Part shown: one piece after another, positions 35,055 through 47,506 of the stretch | Layout: each line of letters opens with the position of its first letter | Position numbering within the stretch: position 1 is the stretch's first letter | Translations under genes and position numbers: made by a program | Origin: Takakia lepidozioides | Taxonomy: Eukaryota > Streptophyta > Takakiopsida > Takakiales > Takakiaceae | NCBI GenBank assembly: GCA_030704615.1 | Contig: CM060734.1 | Coordinates: 24,490,001 to 24,554,000 of the forward strand | Length of the DNA stretch: 64,000 bases | Direction of reading: 5' to 3' | The notes under the pieces: model-generated | The model's database searches: none | Told to the model about the DNA's origin: nothing | The model's input: only the letters and a program-made list of their open reading frames with translations

Positions 35055-36435
35055 CTAAAACCAACAGAGAATCAAAGGTAATCTGGAGCTTGAAGGCCGG
35101 CTCTGTTGGAAGAATCTGGACCCACACTCTATCCCTACTCCTTCAGCTAGGCATGCCTCTGCACAAAACATGCATACAGGGTTGGATGATAACTCAAAAT
35201 CATAGTTTGGAGAAAACGAGACGAATACATGACTATCTGGCAAGTTTCAAATTTTTTGGTGGTAGGTTCCAGTTTCTCTAGAGTCACAATTGCCTTCAAG
35301 TCAACATCCAAATTAACTCCACCTACTCCCAAATGCAGAATGTCTCATGAGACCATCAGCGACGGGAAAAGCTGGTTTGGCATGACATGGTTGTAGTTCA
35401 CAACCTTAATGAACGCCTTCAACCTTGACCTCTATGTGATCTTTTTCTGTGACGCCTTCTCCATAACCTGTGAAATGGAAAAGCAGCTACACATCAAATT
35501 GCGGGAAAGTAAAAGGGGTACTCAGGCCTCCTTGGGAGAAAGAGTGCCATAAACACAGACACCTCCTTAAATGCAAAAATTTGAGAAGCCAACGTGTGGT
35601 GGCAAGAAATGCCTAACCCAGAATTATACTCCATCCAGTCCGAATCCAAAGGGTCGGATGATAACTCGGAATCGCTGGAGATGACGAGATTGATACACGA
35701 CTACCTTGCGAGTTTCAACTTTGTTGGAGGTAGTTTCTAGTTTCTCTGGTGTCACAACTGCCTTCAAGTCAACATCGAAATTAAGTCCACCTACGCGCAA
35801 ATCGCAGAATGTCTCATGACACCATCTGCGTCAGGAAAAGCTGGTTTGGCATGATATAATTGTAGTTCACAACCTTAATGAACGCCTTCAGCCTTGACCT
35901 CTTTGCGATCTTCTTCTGTGACTGCTTCTTCATAATTTATGAAAGGGAAAAACAGCTACACATCAAATTCTTGCAAGTACAGGGGGGTACTCAGGCCTCC
36001 TTGGGAGAAAGAGTGCCATAAACATAGACACATCCTTAAATGTAAAAATTGGAGAAGCGAACGTTTGGTGGCAAGAAATGCCTAAACCAGAATTATACTC
36101 CATCCAACGCACATGTAAAGGGTCGGATGATAACTCGGAATCCCAGTTTGGAGATAATGAGACGAATACATGACTATCTTGCGAGTTTCAACTTTCTTGG
36201 AGGTAGTTTCCAGTTTCTCTAGTGTCACAACTGCCTTCAAGTCAACATCGGAATTAAGTCCCACTACTCGCAAATGCAGAATGTCTCCCTCATCTGCGTG
36301 GGGAAAATGGGGTTTGGCATGATATGATTGTAGTTCACAACCAAAGGGCATATCCTTCAGCCTTGATGTCTTTGCGATCTTCTTCTGTGACGCCTTCTTC
36401 ATAACTTGTGAAATGGAAAAGCAGCTACACATCAA
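35055..36435 (-). repeat. Triplicated unit of about 470 bp with exon-like frame
   Basis: Three tandem copies; the marker TGCCTTCAAGTCAACATC starts at 35291, 35759 and 36232 (468 and 473 bp apart). On the minus strand each encodes a similar peptide: in the rightmost copy KKASQKKIAKTSRLKDMPFG, SYHAKPHFPH, GDILHLRVVGLN, VDLKAVVTLEKLETTSKKVE. The frame survives best in the right copy (36435-36082). Protein-level conservation suggests a duplicated real exon. There is a faint resemblance to OB-fold telomere-binding proteins around GDILHLR, too weak to name. Confidence 0.55.
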
Positions 36436-37340
36436 ATTATTGCAAGGCCGCTCAATGGCACAATGAACGTTTCGAGCATGTTGTCAGAAAACTAGACGGG
36501 CAAAAACCCAATTCAGCAGCCTCACCTTGCGTGGATACTTGGGAATTGATGCCAGAAGGGCATGCCCGTATGCGCGCTCCATCGTGCCTCCATCCAGCAC
36601 ATTCTGTAAATGTTGAATGACCAAGACCCCGATGTCACACCCTTATGAGAAGCCACTACGTGCGCTCACAGTATACGAAAGCCTTACCGTGTCAGGATTC
36701 GCATTCCCACGCCCGCCATGTCCAACGCAACACTTGCATCCCTGTCTCTGCCAGGTGGAGGCAGCACGTATTAAAATATCTATTCCCCCAAGGCCACATT
36801 TTGTTTACCTCTTTTTGTGATAGCCACGTCAGCAAATATGTTGCCGAATCACGGGTGCAATGAATGCGCAATGGTTCATGGAGTCGTTGAGTCGACTACA
36901 TATTCACTTTAATGAATAAGTATCTTTATTCCATTAATCGAATGAGGAATGAAAATTTGTAGTCGCATGTGCAGTAATTACAACCACTTGTAATTTCGGT
37001 TTTTTCAAATTTTATGTATTTACGTAATTCGTTAAATAGCCCGGAATTATGCTACGACTCCGGAGTCATTGACCCCACTTCCATCCGCCGTCCAAAATGC
37101 CCCCGTGGGCCCACATTGTCTGTTTCGACTCTCCAGTAGTCCCGTTTACTACCAAGTGGTTCCCGGAGTGGTGGCGGACATGCAGTCGATTCGGAAAAGA
37201 CACGAATGCTTCTAGTGTGCAAACAAGCTAGTTAGTGCAGCAAGGTCTTCCTCGACGGCTTTCTCTACCCTCTCAAACCAAAGACGATCTTCATCACTAA
37301 CTTCACAAAGCAGGTCATCTACCTCTTGCGATAATTCAAT
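36436..37340. other. Unassigned sequence
   Basis: AT-rich near 36890-37050. No recognised gene, RNA or element boundary. Confidence 0.3.
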
Positions 37341-37790
37341 CTACCTCTCTAACTCTGCTGCTCGTTGTCTATCCTCAAAGTACTCAGGCCTAGGATCCAC
37401 GAAATTGTCAAAATTGTAATACTCCGGGTCACAACTATCTAACGAACTATTAGACCTCTCGGGACTCGGCGACCAAGCCTCCGCTTCTACCAGGTTAGCA
37501 TAATCACTAGCACTAGGAGAGCTTAAAAGAACAACAAGATCTGGATTATGAGTGTTGGGTTCAGGCAGTGGCGACGCTGGCAAGGCAACAATGCCAGACA
37601 ATGCGCTATTAGTAGGGTTAGCAACAACAAGATTATTAGCCGAAGGGATTGTAGCAACAGGGTTAGTCTCAACAGCAGGATTAGCCTCAATCGCAAACAC
37701 TACACTAATATGCAAAAAGAGACTCTCTCCCTCTCTGCGAGCTACACAAGCAAAGTCACGTACTGCAGCCATCTCCTGCAAACACAGCAC
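37341..37790 (-). CDS. Hypothetical acidic protein
   Basis: A 149-residue frame, low complexity in Ala/Asn/Pro/Ser, with an acidic C-terminal half (CDPEYYNFDNFVDPRPEYFE) and no known domain. It could be a gag-type leader or exon of an unrecognised element; no RT, transposase or LTR was found near it. Confidence 0.3.
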   Translation of the reverse strand: MLCLQEMAAVRDFACVARREGESLFLHISVVFAIEANPAVETNPVATIPSANNLVVANPTNSALSGIVALPASPLPEPNTHNPDLVVLLSSPSASDYANLVEAEAWSPSPERSNSSLDSCDPEYYNFDNFVDPRPEYFEDRQRAAELER

Positions 37791-38699
37791 AACGCGCAGA
37801 GTAAGAAAGCAAGATCACGGCAGCAGGAGAAAATGCGGCATGGTGACTAGCCGCCATCATAAGACTGATTAGCGAAGAACTATGAGCAGAAATTAGTACA
37901 GATCCCTCAAAAGACCTAACTGAGCCTGTCAGAGTGGGCAAGAACCACCAAACGTCTATACGCTACCAACCGCCTCCACCACAAAGCGAGCGTGAAGTAT
38001 ATGCTCATTTCATCTCAAGAACCAACTTTTCACAAGAAAGGGGCAAGCAAGAAGAGACGAACGATGTGCGAGAAGAGGATCAACACAGGAATCTGACACA
38101 AAAGAACTCTCATCCACTGCCTATTCACAAGCTTCACATGTACAGTAAAACCCGAGTACACCGCCCCTGACCTGTGTCAGGGCACCATCTTTATACAAAA
38201 AAGCCCTAGCCCTTGCTGCATGCCGCGTGTAACAGGCCAAGCCTGTGGCGTTGGATTGCAGCCATAGATCAGATGGATGGCTTAGATGATGCCATCTAGC
38301 TAACTAACCCCTAAACTAACCATGAGTGTAACCGTTTAACGGTACTTAAGCCAAAAAATAATAATACGGATGAATGAGTATCGCCGCATGGATGAATTAG
38401 GAAACTTCTAGCTAGGAGAGAATGGGCCTTCATAGTGTGCCGAGCAAATGATATGGTGAAAATCAATATATGAATCGAGACGTTTGTTTTGTTTTGTTTT
38501 GTAGATTTGAGATGTCCCCAACCGCGAGGCCCCAGCCCTGGTGCTTGGTACTGCTGAAAAGCCCTCGACGAGGAGGGGTGCACGGGCTTGGTCTCATGAT
38601 TTTTGGACCTGCGGTGTGGGAGATGTGGAATTTCAAGTACTTTGGGTCGCTGGAAATTCCCGAAAAATAGCAAAGTGGGCATTCCTGGGACAATGGTTG

Positions 38700-38785
38700 G
38701 AGCCTCGACAGGAGAGATATAAAGGGAAAGGTCTCCGGTTCAAATCTGGTCATAGGCTCTGTGGGAAAAAAATGATGAGATACGG
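38700..38785 (+). repeat. Possible tRNA-derived SINE/B-box fragment
   Basis: CTCCGGTTCAAATCTGGTCA near 38735-38755 fits a pol III B box / T-arm (TTCAAAT loop with a mostly paired stem). No complete tRNA fold or clear A box was found, so a SINE remnant is more likely than a tRNA gene. The flanks 37800-38700 hold no recognised gene. Confidence 0.3.
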
Positions 38786-38799
38786 CTAACACGAATTTC

Positions 38800-39180
38800 A
38801 AGTATGTAGAGGTCGCACTTCGGCCTCTACATAGGAGACAAACTTGGACACACTTGGATTACACTTGGGCTTAGATGACAGTGGACATTTGGGCCTCTAC
38901 ACGGGAAATGCACTTGGATACATAGAAGATTGCACTTGGGCTTAGATGGGCCTTGACATATGAGACGCATTGGGACACATAGGAAACAACAACGCAATGG
39001 CGTGAGCCTTGCGCGTGAGCGCGCGAGCGTACGCTCACGCAGGAGTGACGTGGCGTGAGCGTGCACCCACGTTGATGTGGCGTGAGTGTGATGTAAGCAG
39101 GCTGATGTGGCGACAAATTCTGACGTGGCACTGCGCCGTCATCTGCCACGTCAGCATGAACATGCACCGCCTATAACCGA
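38800..39180. repeat. Short repeats with GCGTGAGCG hairpin
   Basis: 38830-38990 repeats CACTTGGGCTTAGATG and ACTTGGA motifs. 39000-39120 is rich in GCGTGAGC and TGACGTGGC, including an inverted pair GCGTGAGCG / CGCTCACGC around 39013-39040. Possibly the decayed left subterminal region of element B. Confidence 0.4.
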
Positions 39181-39664
39181 GGATGGTCCTATGACCGTGG
39201 GAATAATGAAGGGAATCCTTGGCTGAATACAATCAAGACTACCATGAGGCCTACAATTGCAGCATCCAACATTGTGCAATTACAAATGTTTGTTTCACTT
39301 TTATAATTACAAGGGTTTGAAAATATCCTCACAAAGTGTGCGCCATAGAGGCTGCAACAGGAAGACCTTGCTCCCTCCCCAAATAACAATGAGAGTTAGG
39401 ATCATCTTCAAAAGATGGTTGCAGTGCATAGCGACAGGAAGACATGTAGACTTCGAACGGTGCAATGATGAATGTGCTTTTAAAAGTTGCCACTCAGAGC
39501 TCACTCAGTATAGTTGGAAGGATAATGGAGGGATAAGGGACGCCATATCATTGCACCGCCGACGATGTTGCAAACGAATTGATTTGAATTGAATTTCCAT
39601 GACAATGTTGCAAATTGCACATTTCATAGCATGATCGTCCATATACCACATGGCATAGTTGATG

Positions 39665-42600
39665 CTACCTATGTGTTGTATCCCACTGCAATAGAGTATC
39701 GACCTCTTTGAAACTCAGAGTGGCCTGGTGAACGAAGTTGTCACGTTTGGGATCGCAAACCATCCTCTTAAAAAATATGAAATACAAATGTTTGCAGGGT
39801 ATAAATTTACCTCTCTTACCCAAACTGGTTGATAGCATATTCACAAAATCAGGACATGTGCAATTGGGAAAATTGGAAACCGTGATGTCGTAGGCCCTGT
39901 CAAGAACAGCAGATGTCGAAGTGATCATTGTGTACACCCGACCATATCCTGGATCGGGCACTTCCGTGGTGCTTGCAACACGAGCTTGGAGCATTCTTGC
40001 GGACTCCACTTTGCCGAAGTGTTCAGCGGTTGGAGGGAAACGCCGAACCAGCTTTCCATCTTGTTTGATTGGCCACAAGTGAGGATTTGCCGGGGGGACC
40101 CGAGAGGATGCAGAAGTAGAAACACATGTATGCAGTAGGGGTTGTCTTACAAGGGAAAAACCTGCCTCCTCCAGCATTGCAATCTCCTGACTTGTGAGAT
40201 GTGTTCCCACCTTGACGGGCCAAACGGTTGGAGGAGCTGGCTTCATCACCACGGAAAGACGCACAGTTCCATGCACACATCTATCACAATCGTCTGCGCA
40301 GAACCAGAACTTGTGGTTCTTTGCTTCTGGTTGGCCGTATGGACGCATCAAACCCGTGAAAGTCGGAGCAGGAGTCCGGGCACTGCCTCTGGATATAGAT
40401 GAAGTGCACTTCTCGAAATTAGTTGCCCTGATCGCTGTACATTTCACACAAGACCCTGCACTTGTGCGTTCAATGTGCCAAACGTGGTCGGGGCATGCGG
40501 ACTCCAGCACATCAAGGGGGTAGTTTCTCTCTTGCACCAGTTCAGTGGCACTGTTAGATGCTGGAGCCTACCGTCGAGTCGGAGGTTCCTCCATAATGGA
40601 GGTTCCGGACATGGATCTGTCATGCAGGGAAACACGAGGCTTTGAGAAGTTATCACGGTCTGCCCTGTGCGAATCGGAATCCGAACCAGGTGGGGTGTCC
40701 AATTTCCTCCCCTTCAAGATGTGGAACTCTAGAAACAAGTGGCGTTCCCTGGGCATACATGCTCACCGCCCGTGCTATCTTGATTGGATCCCCAGATCTG
40801 TTTGCAGCACGCAACATCAACTCTTGTTTGTCCGGACCCTTGCCACCAGCCCCTCCTCGCAAGAAATCACGGCATCTGGTTTATTGTTGCAAGGCACGTA
40901 TCAGATCATCTGTTGTTGCCACATACAAATCCCGACCTCGTTTCCCAGACTGTTGCAACCATGCATTGTGCACAGTCTCTGCCAAATTGTAAGATGGCAT
41001 GTCCGCCATTTCCTCAATGGACATGTTCTGCAAAGAGGAGAACCACACTTCATAACAGTGCATAGGGAACAACATAAAGAACGCAAGGAGAGCAAAATTT
41101 GGAAAGTAAATGTATGAATAAAGCTAGCAATACAAGCCTTGCACCATTGTCATGGTTGGTCCCCACTGTCTGTACCGGAAGTGCCAAAATGCCAGCCAAT
41201 CTTCTAATGCTCTCATACTCTCAAGCGATGCAGCTCCAGAAGAGAACCACCAGGCACGAATTGTCTGGAACAAAGCGTCCGCCTCTTTCATTGTTCTAGC
41301 ATCTTTGTACTCTTTGCACAATTTACGGTGTTGTGTCTGCATCTCTGGTTTGATGTCCGACTTTGTATGTTTGTGTCCAATGGAATAGACATGTACGCTC
41401 TCTTCCCGGCATTGGCACTTTTGGGTCGCCTGATCCGAAGACAATTCAAACTGCATTGAAATTCGCCTGAGCACTATCTGCCATAAAACCAGCGAGATTT
41501 GGAGATGGCACCCCATGGCAGCCCATAACATGTACAAGGGAATTCCACATGAGCTTCTGGGATTCCGTATCCTCGGATTGCATGTCACAAACTGCAATTG
41601 TCATAACTCGTTGGTACACTGGATCGTAGACATGACAAGCCATTGTCGTCCAATCTTTCACTCGTTTCACATGATCAAACATAAGAAAACAATTCTGCAG
41701 GTCCCCAGTCTTCTGCATCCGCTTCACAAGGCTAACCCCACTACCCTCCCCAGCAGTCGACATTTTGAAAATAAAAACTTTGATGACACCTTGACCTGGA
41801 AAAACATTATCCTGGATGTAGTCGTACATGCTCAGTCGTTTCAATTCCAAAATGTTGTCTATGTAGCCTCTGATCCCAGAGCCCATTCTCAATGCATTGA
41901 TCTGATGCCGAATCTTAGGTGAACTCAACGTGGAGAAATGATCCATGACAACGTCCAATGCTGCACCGTCAAGTTTAGTCCCCACAAAATCCCATTCACT
42001 CAAAATATGGCTTTCCAAGAAGGACTTGCTTGCGCCAAGAGCAATTGCGGATGTTGTTGCGAATGGGGTTCTCTTGTACTCATGTTTAATCAACCTCGAT
42101 ACTGTCTCAACACTCTCCCTGTAATCCCCCTTCGAGACACACAGGATGGTTATGGAAACCGAAATGCACACAAGCTCTTGTCATTGTTTTCAAACGGTGG
42201 ACAACATAGTACATTCTTGCTCTACACAGCGCCAGGCAGGATGGTACTAGTTTGCAGAATTTGCAAACGAAAGTGGTTTCCATTGGAGGAGCAGTCCCAG
42301 GCTTAAATGGATTTTCCGCGAGACCCTCCCACTTGCTTTGATTGTGAACCCCAAACTGAAGAAAGTGCCTGCAATTCAAATTATCACACCTAAGGTGTCC
42401 ATTGCAAACTGTTCTCCTGAAAACAAGCTTGTCCTCATTTTGAATATTGGATGTTTTTGTTTTGCACCATGGGTGCCCATCATGTTTCTTGTCCATTCCA
42501 TGCATCATGCTTGTTATACCTCCAACTCGCGGAGGAGGAGGCAGCTCGAATAGGATATCCCCATCAAAAGTCTTTGGCAGGAACTTCGCAGGCACCTGCT

Positions 42601-43148
42601 TCAAAGCTTCCCAATCAATTCCCCGCAACTCACTTTTGAAACCTCATTCCTCCCATCGCCCGTAGTTTTGGAATGACACTACAAATGTCTTTTTCATCCG
42701 CTTCCACAACTACAGTACAAAGGACTGGAGTTGGAATTTCACTAATGTCATCATCGGACGAATCCGAAAGCTCAACGATTGGAGTTGAGGACGTTTGTTC
42801 TTTTTTCACCACCACCTCCCTTTTGTCTTCAACAACTGAAGCAGCAGTCCCGGGCATCACATATGATCCAAGGGACTTTTGCCGAGGATCTCCAAGTACT
42901 CTGTATCTACCAGGGCGCACTCTCCACTGGCTCACATGAGCCGTCTCATCACGATTTTGAAAAGAGTATTTCAACAACTTTCCGTCCAAATCGTACACCT
43001 CTTTCTCCAAGAAGATGGACCCATTCAAAAGCTCAAACCGGGTAGCTAGGACATGTTCCGTCACAATTGCAAATCCATTGTCAAGTGCTTCTTTGGAGAA
43101 AGGCACTGGTTTGTTGTCAGAATAAAGCTCTGCTTCGGAGGAAGCCAT
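39665..43148 (-). pseudogene. MULE-like transposase with SWIM finger (element B)
   Basis: Homologous to the A2 transposase but clearly diverged. N-terminal block 43148-42630 (GFAIVTEHVLATRFELLNGS, WRVRPGRYRVLGDP, acidic tail). Zinc region 42628-42150 (KKHDGHPWC, LRCDNLNCRHFL, CKFC, CLALCRARMYYV, ACVHFGFHNHPV). Core 42110-41440 (LMFDHVKRV, ACHVYD, MTIAVCDMQSEDTE, LAGFMADSAQANFNAV). WLAFWHFRYRQWG near 41180, intron to about 41040, then NMSIEEMADMPSY. The SWIM finger CTCPDFVNMLSTSLGKRGKF-IPCKHLYFIF lies near 39760-39870. Frameshifts near 42125 and 41445 break the frame. It is divergently oriented from the ParB gene at 44000. Confidence 0.82.
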
Positions 43149-43999
43149 GTTACGTCCCCGAGCGGGGGGTTCTCTTTCCTGAGCTGCTCCTTCGCGAAAT
43201 CAGATGATTCAGCTTTGCAACACACTGGTTGTACATGAAATGAGGCGGAAGCACCCGTTCCTTGAAGATTGTGCATATTCTGATATTCCATCTACTCAAT
43301 GTGGGACGGTTCCTGACAAGTCACCGTCAAATTAACGTATGTGACATGCAATCTGTATTGTCTTCTGAGCAATGCTGACAGATAATCCATCTAGTTGTGG
43401 GGGTCGCCCCAAAACAATAAAAACCCGCCGACTTCCTTGAAGACAGCCTGAGGATCCCATGCAGCGATGATGGGAAGAGAATTGAAGTAATTAGTTCATT
43501 TGTCAGGCCATGACTATATCCAGTATGTCTGATCATGTGGATGGTTTCTAGATCATGCAATCCATGGGCCCAGAACTCTCCACGTACGCATATTCTGTTG
43601 AATCCTAAGTAGGCCTCATGGTAAGTACTTTGAGAATTCTCATCCATGACGTCCAATAGTGATATTAATGAAGCCATCACAAAAAAGACACATGTCAATT
43701 TTATGTTTGCACACGCCAACAACCCAAAACAACCGCGCAAAGGAACAGCTGTCCCAATTAGGTTACGCTATTTTCACTGTAACGTACGTTGAAGTATTGG
43801 ACACGCAAGAGGGAATCGAACGGTTCCAGAGACACTTCCAAAACGACGGGACCCCGAAAGAAAGTGAGTCTGTTCATCTTTCTTGTTTCTTAGAGGAAGA
43901 GAGGAAGTCAAGCTGGAGAGGGTTCCTTGTTCGGTTTGGAAGAGGAGGAAATCATTGTATTTTACATCGCTTAGAGAGAGGCTGAGATCAAGAGAGCAA
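43149..43999. other. Spacer between divergent transposase and ParB genes of B
   Basis: Presumed shared upstream region. No supported ORF and no palindrome array here, unlike A1/A2. Confidence 0.4.
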
Positions 44000-46322
44000 A
44001 TGACGAGGCGTCGCATGCAAGATGGTGCAGCGCTTAGGCAGCATGTGAACTTGGAGACAGATCAAGGAGAAGAGCATGTAGGAAGTGAGAGTGAGGTCGC
44101 CGCAGTCGCAGCGACGGCTGGAGCAGTGAGCGTAGGTAACCAGACAGTGCCAGCCGAGTTCATGCACGAAGACAACAGAACAGGAGGAGGAGCAGTGGAT
44201 GCCATACAGGGAGGAAGTCTGCAAACCCTACATCAGACAGAAATGGTGATCATTCAATATCCGCATAATACTGTTATCATTAGTCTTGATGTTTTCCATT
44301 CCATGTGGGATCAATACATTGTTTTTTCTTATGTTCAGACCGATGAAAAAGGGAAGAGGAAAGTTGTAGAGGGCGATCCGAGCGATGCAGCCACGAAGCC
44401 GAAGAAGGCGAAGGGATCCGTATGTTCTCTCAAACGCACTTCTCCCTCTTTACTGATGGTCCCCCGATGTGAGAAAAGCGATGATCGGTGGCGATCATCG
44501 CTTTACAGAAGAATGTAGTTGGTGTCGTATTTCAGCAGATTCAGGAAGGCAGGCAGGCAGGAAAAATAATGTACCAAGGCGAAAGTGATGATCGGTGCCG
44601 ACCATCACCTTCGCCAATGCTTTATTTAAGCAAAGAATGCGATTTTCATTGTGATTCAAGAGTGACAGGGAACTAAAGACGCATCTTGCAATGACGTCGA
44701 AGCGATGATCGGTAACGATCATCGCTTTAAGGTCCATTCCCTTCTTGTTCAGAACAGTTTAGAAATAGCGTGGTCGTTCAGGAAAGTGATGATCGGTGCC
44801 GACCATCACATTCAGCTCCCATTGTTTGTGCATCCCCTGGCACTTACATAGTGATGGTCGGTACCGATCATCACTTTCGGTAATGACTGCATGTTAACCC
44901 AAAATTCTATCTCGCACTGGAAGCCTTTGTAGAATGAAATGCTTTAGGTGGAGAAATGTCCATTCAGATTTGGAATTGGAGTAACAGAAAAGCGATGGTC
45001 GGTGGCGACCATCGCCTCCAAGTCCATTTCCTTGCTCTATATCTCATACAATGAAATGCATAATTCTGCTGTGAAGTGATGATCGGTGCCGACCATCACA
45101 TCCAGACCTCATGGGTTGTGCTTCCCAAGGCAGTCTAATTGTGATGATCGGTACCGACCATCACTGTTTGAACGGTTTGGCAATACACCAGAATCCAAAA
45201 AAGGAGACCAAGTTCAGTGGGTGAAAGAAGGGATTCTGACTAAGAGTGATGATCGGTGCCGACCATCACACTCAGACCTCATGGGGTTCGCTTCCTAATG
45301 CAATCTGATTGTGATGATCGGTACTGATCATCTTTTTTTGAACAGATTGGCAATGCACCAGAATCCAAAAGAGGAGATCAAGTTCAATGAGTGATAGAAG
45401 GGATTCTGACTTATAGTGATGATCGGTGCCGACCATCACATCTAGACCTCGTGGGTGTTTGCATCCCAATGTTGTCTTGTGGTGATTTGCGGTACCGACC
45501 ATCGCTTGCATCATCCTGATGGTCGGCACCGATCGTCGCAGTCTAGTGAGAAATGAGTCAAGGGGTGCATTGGGAAACCAACTAGAATTTCCATTCATTT
45601 GTTAGAAGACAAAGTGATGGTCGGTACCGATCGTCACTGTGTTGAAATGTTTGTTTTCCTGAACACCAGTTGAATGTTGCTGTTTGTGGCGGTTTTGGGT
45701 ATGCAGAAGAATGTAAAGTCCAAGCAGGCAGAAACAGATGCAAAGGGCTCTGGAGAAGGGGACGACTCCACAAAGAGTTCTGAGAACAGCGAAGACACTG
45801 ACGAGCCTGAATTGCACTACCTTGACAAGGTGAAACAACTTATGTCATATCAAAAGGTAAATTCCCAGGAGGTTATGACATGATCGTCTCTGGAGGACGT
45901 CTTGAAATCCCTCTCTGCCGGATGATCTCCATGCCTGTTGTTCGTCCTCCACTTTCGCATGACATTACCAAGTTGGAAACATATTTCGTGCACGGGTATA
46001 GAATGGGTGCACAAGTTTTTTACGTCTCACTGAAGGATACTAATGGTCACAGCACAAAAGTGAGCCCAAAGATTACGGACAACTGGGATGATTGCTGGAA
46101 GGATGTGAATGACGAGTTCGAGGACTCTCTGCTGCTTGGACATAACACCCAGCAGTTTTGCAACCACATGTTCTATGTCTGGGACGGGAACCATCGCTTG
46201 CTAGCTTGGATGGGGTACATTGCGAAACACCATTCAAAAGACAAGGACAAGCATTGTGCTGTGGAGGCAATGGTTCTGGATCCTGGGAACGACATCGCCA
46301 GACTTTTGACAGCTATGCACGG
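44000..46322 (+). pseudogene. ParB-like domain gene of element B, 3' truncated
   Basis: Exon 1 from ATG 44000 (MTRRRMQDGAALRQHV, then an Ala/Glu-rich run to about 44243); exon 2 about 44338-44418 (TDEKGKRKVVEGD, KPKKAKG, basic); a long intron holding the palindrome array; exon about 45704-45856 (acidic, ending LHYLDKVKQLMSYQK); then from about 45885 the ParB-like domain: LEIPLCRMISMPVVR, GYRMGAQVFYVSL, HMFYVWDGNHRLLAWMGYI. Block order is as in A1/A2. A 1-nt frame break lies near 45865. Coding similarity stops near 46300-46322, where Gypsy RT starts in another frame, so no methyltransferase domain is left to judge. Confidence 0.72.
44470..45650. repeat. Palindrome array B, CGGTRCCG core with GATCATCAC flanks
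   Basis: Fourteen sites of half-site GTGATGRTCGG around TG, TA or CA, with cores near 44486, 44593, 44710, 44794, 44859, 45000, 45084, 45149, 45254, 45319, 45424, 45490, 45524 and 45622. Spacing alternates near 65 and 105 bp over much of the array. It lies inside an intron of the ParB gene. The flanks share nothing with the A sites beyond the core. Confidence 0.95.
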
Positions 46323-47276
46323 ATGAGAGGTCTGGGCCTGAATCCAGAGAAGTGTACTTTCTGTGTGAACTCAGGGGTGCTTCTGGGACACATTGTGTGT
46401 AAGAAGGGACTTCTTGTGGATCCCAGGAAGACAGAGGCCATTAAAGCCTCTTCACCACCAGTGAATGTTAAGAATCTAAGGAGATTCCTTGGGCAAACCA
46501 GTTATTACAGAAGATTTGTCAAGAGGTATGCACAAATAGCAGCACCATTGAGCAAACTACTGAAGAAAGATGCAGTGTTTGCCTGGACAGCTGAATGTCA
46601 ACAGGCGTTTGAGGAACTTACACTGTCAGTAACAACTACACCTGTGCTGATTAACCCTCACTGGCATGTAGTATTTCATGTTCACTGCGATGCATCAGGA
46701 GAAGCATTGGGAGCGGTGTTAGCCCAGAATGTTACAGGAAATATAGATTCACCTGTGTACTATGCTAGCCGGTTGATGAACAGTGCTGAAAGGAACTATA
46801 GCACAACGGAAAGAGAAGCATTGGCAATGATCTATGCAGTGAAGAAATTCAGGCATTACCTGTTGGGCAAAAAGTTTATGTTCTATATGGATCACCAGGC
46901 TCTGATATACCTGGTAAACAAACCTCTGATAAGCGGAAGAATAGCAAGATGGTTGATAATCTTGCACGAGTTTGAGTTCGAGGTTGTTTACAAGCCTGGG
47001 AGACTGCATCTAGTGGCGGATCATTTGTCACGGTTATCAACAGGAGAACCAGCCACATGAATAGATGATCAATTACCAGATGCGAGTCTCTTTGCAGTGG
47101 AGGTGCAGGGAAGTGCAGATGACTGGTTAGATTGGCAGTGGCCAATCAGATACTACCTTGCTCATGGTCAGTGCCCACCTAGTTATGGTAAGGAGCAGAG
47201 AAAGAGAATCGCTATCAAAGCTTTACCTTATACTATGGTAGGAAGCAGAATGTATAAGCTAGGACCTGATGGAGTA

Positions 47277-47506
47277 TCAAAACGATGCTTGTACCACCAT
47301 GAAGTAAATAAAGTTTTGGAGGAAGTTCATAAAGGAGTGGCTGGAGGTCATTTTGGAGAAGAGACTACAAGTAGGAAGATACTACTCGCAGTCAAAACGA
47401 TGCTTGTACCACCATGAAGTAAATAAAGTTTTGGAGGAAGTTCATAAAGGAGTGGCTGGAGGTCATTTTGGAGAAGAGACTACAAGTAGGAAGATACTAC
47501 TCGCAG
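47277..47506 (+). repeat. 115-bp tandem duplication in integrase
   Basis: Units 47277-47391 and 47392-47506 are essentially identical. 115 is not a multiple of three, so the duplication shifts the integrase frame. Confidence 0.95.

Noticed and set aside
36082-36435. Naming the triplicated unit a telomere-binding (POT1-like) exon
   Set aside because: Only a short GDILHLR likeness; not enough to assign.
38700-38785. Functional tRNA gene
   Set aside because: Only a B-box/T-arm likeness; no acceptor stem, anticodon arm or A box could be folded.
39000-39130. GCGTGAGCG repeats as the left terminal repeat of element B
   Set aside because: No matching inverted copy was found on the other side, because B is cut at 46300; kept only as a possibility.
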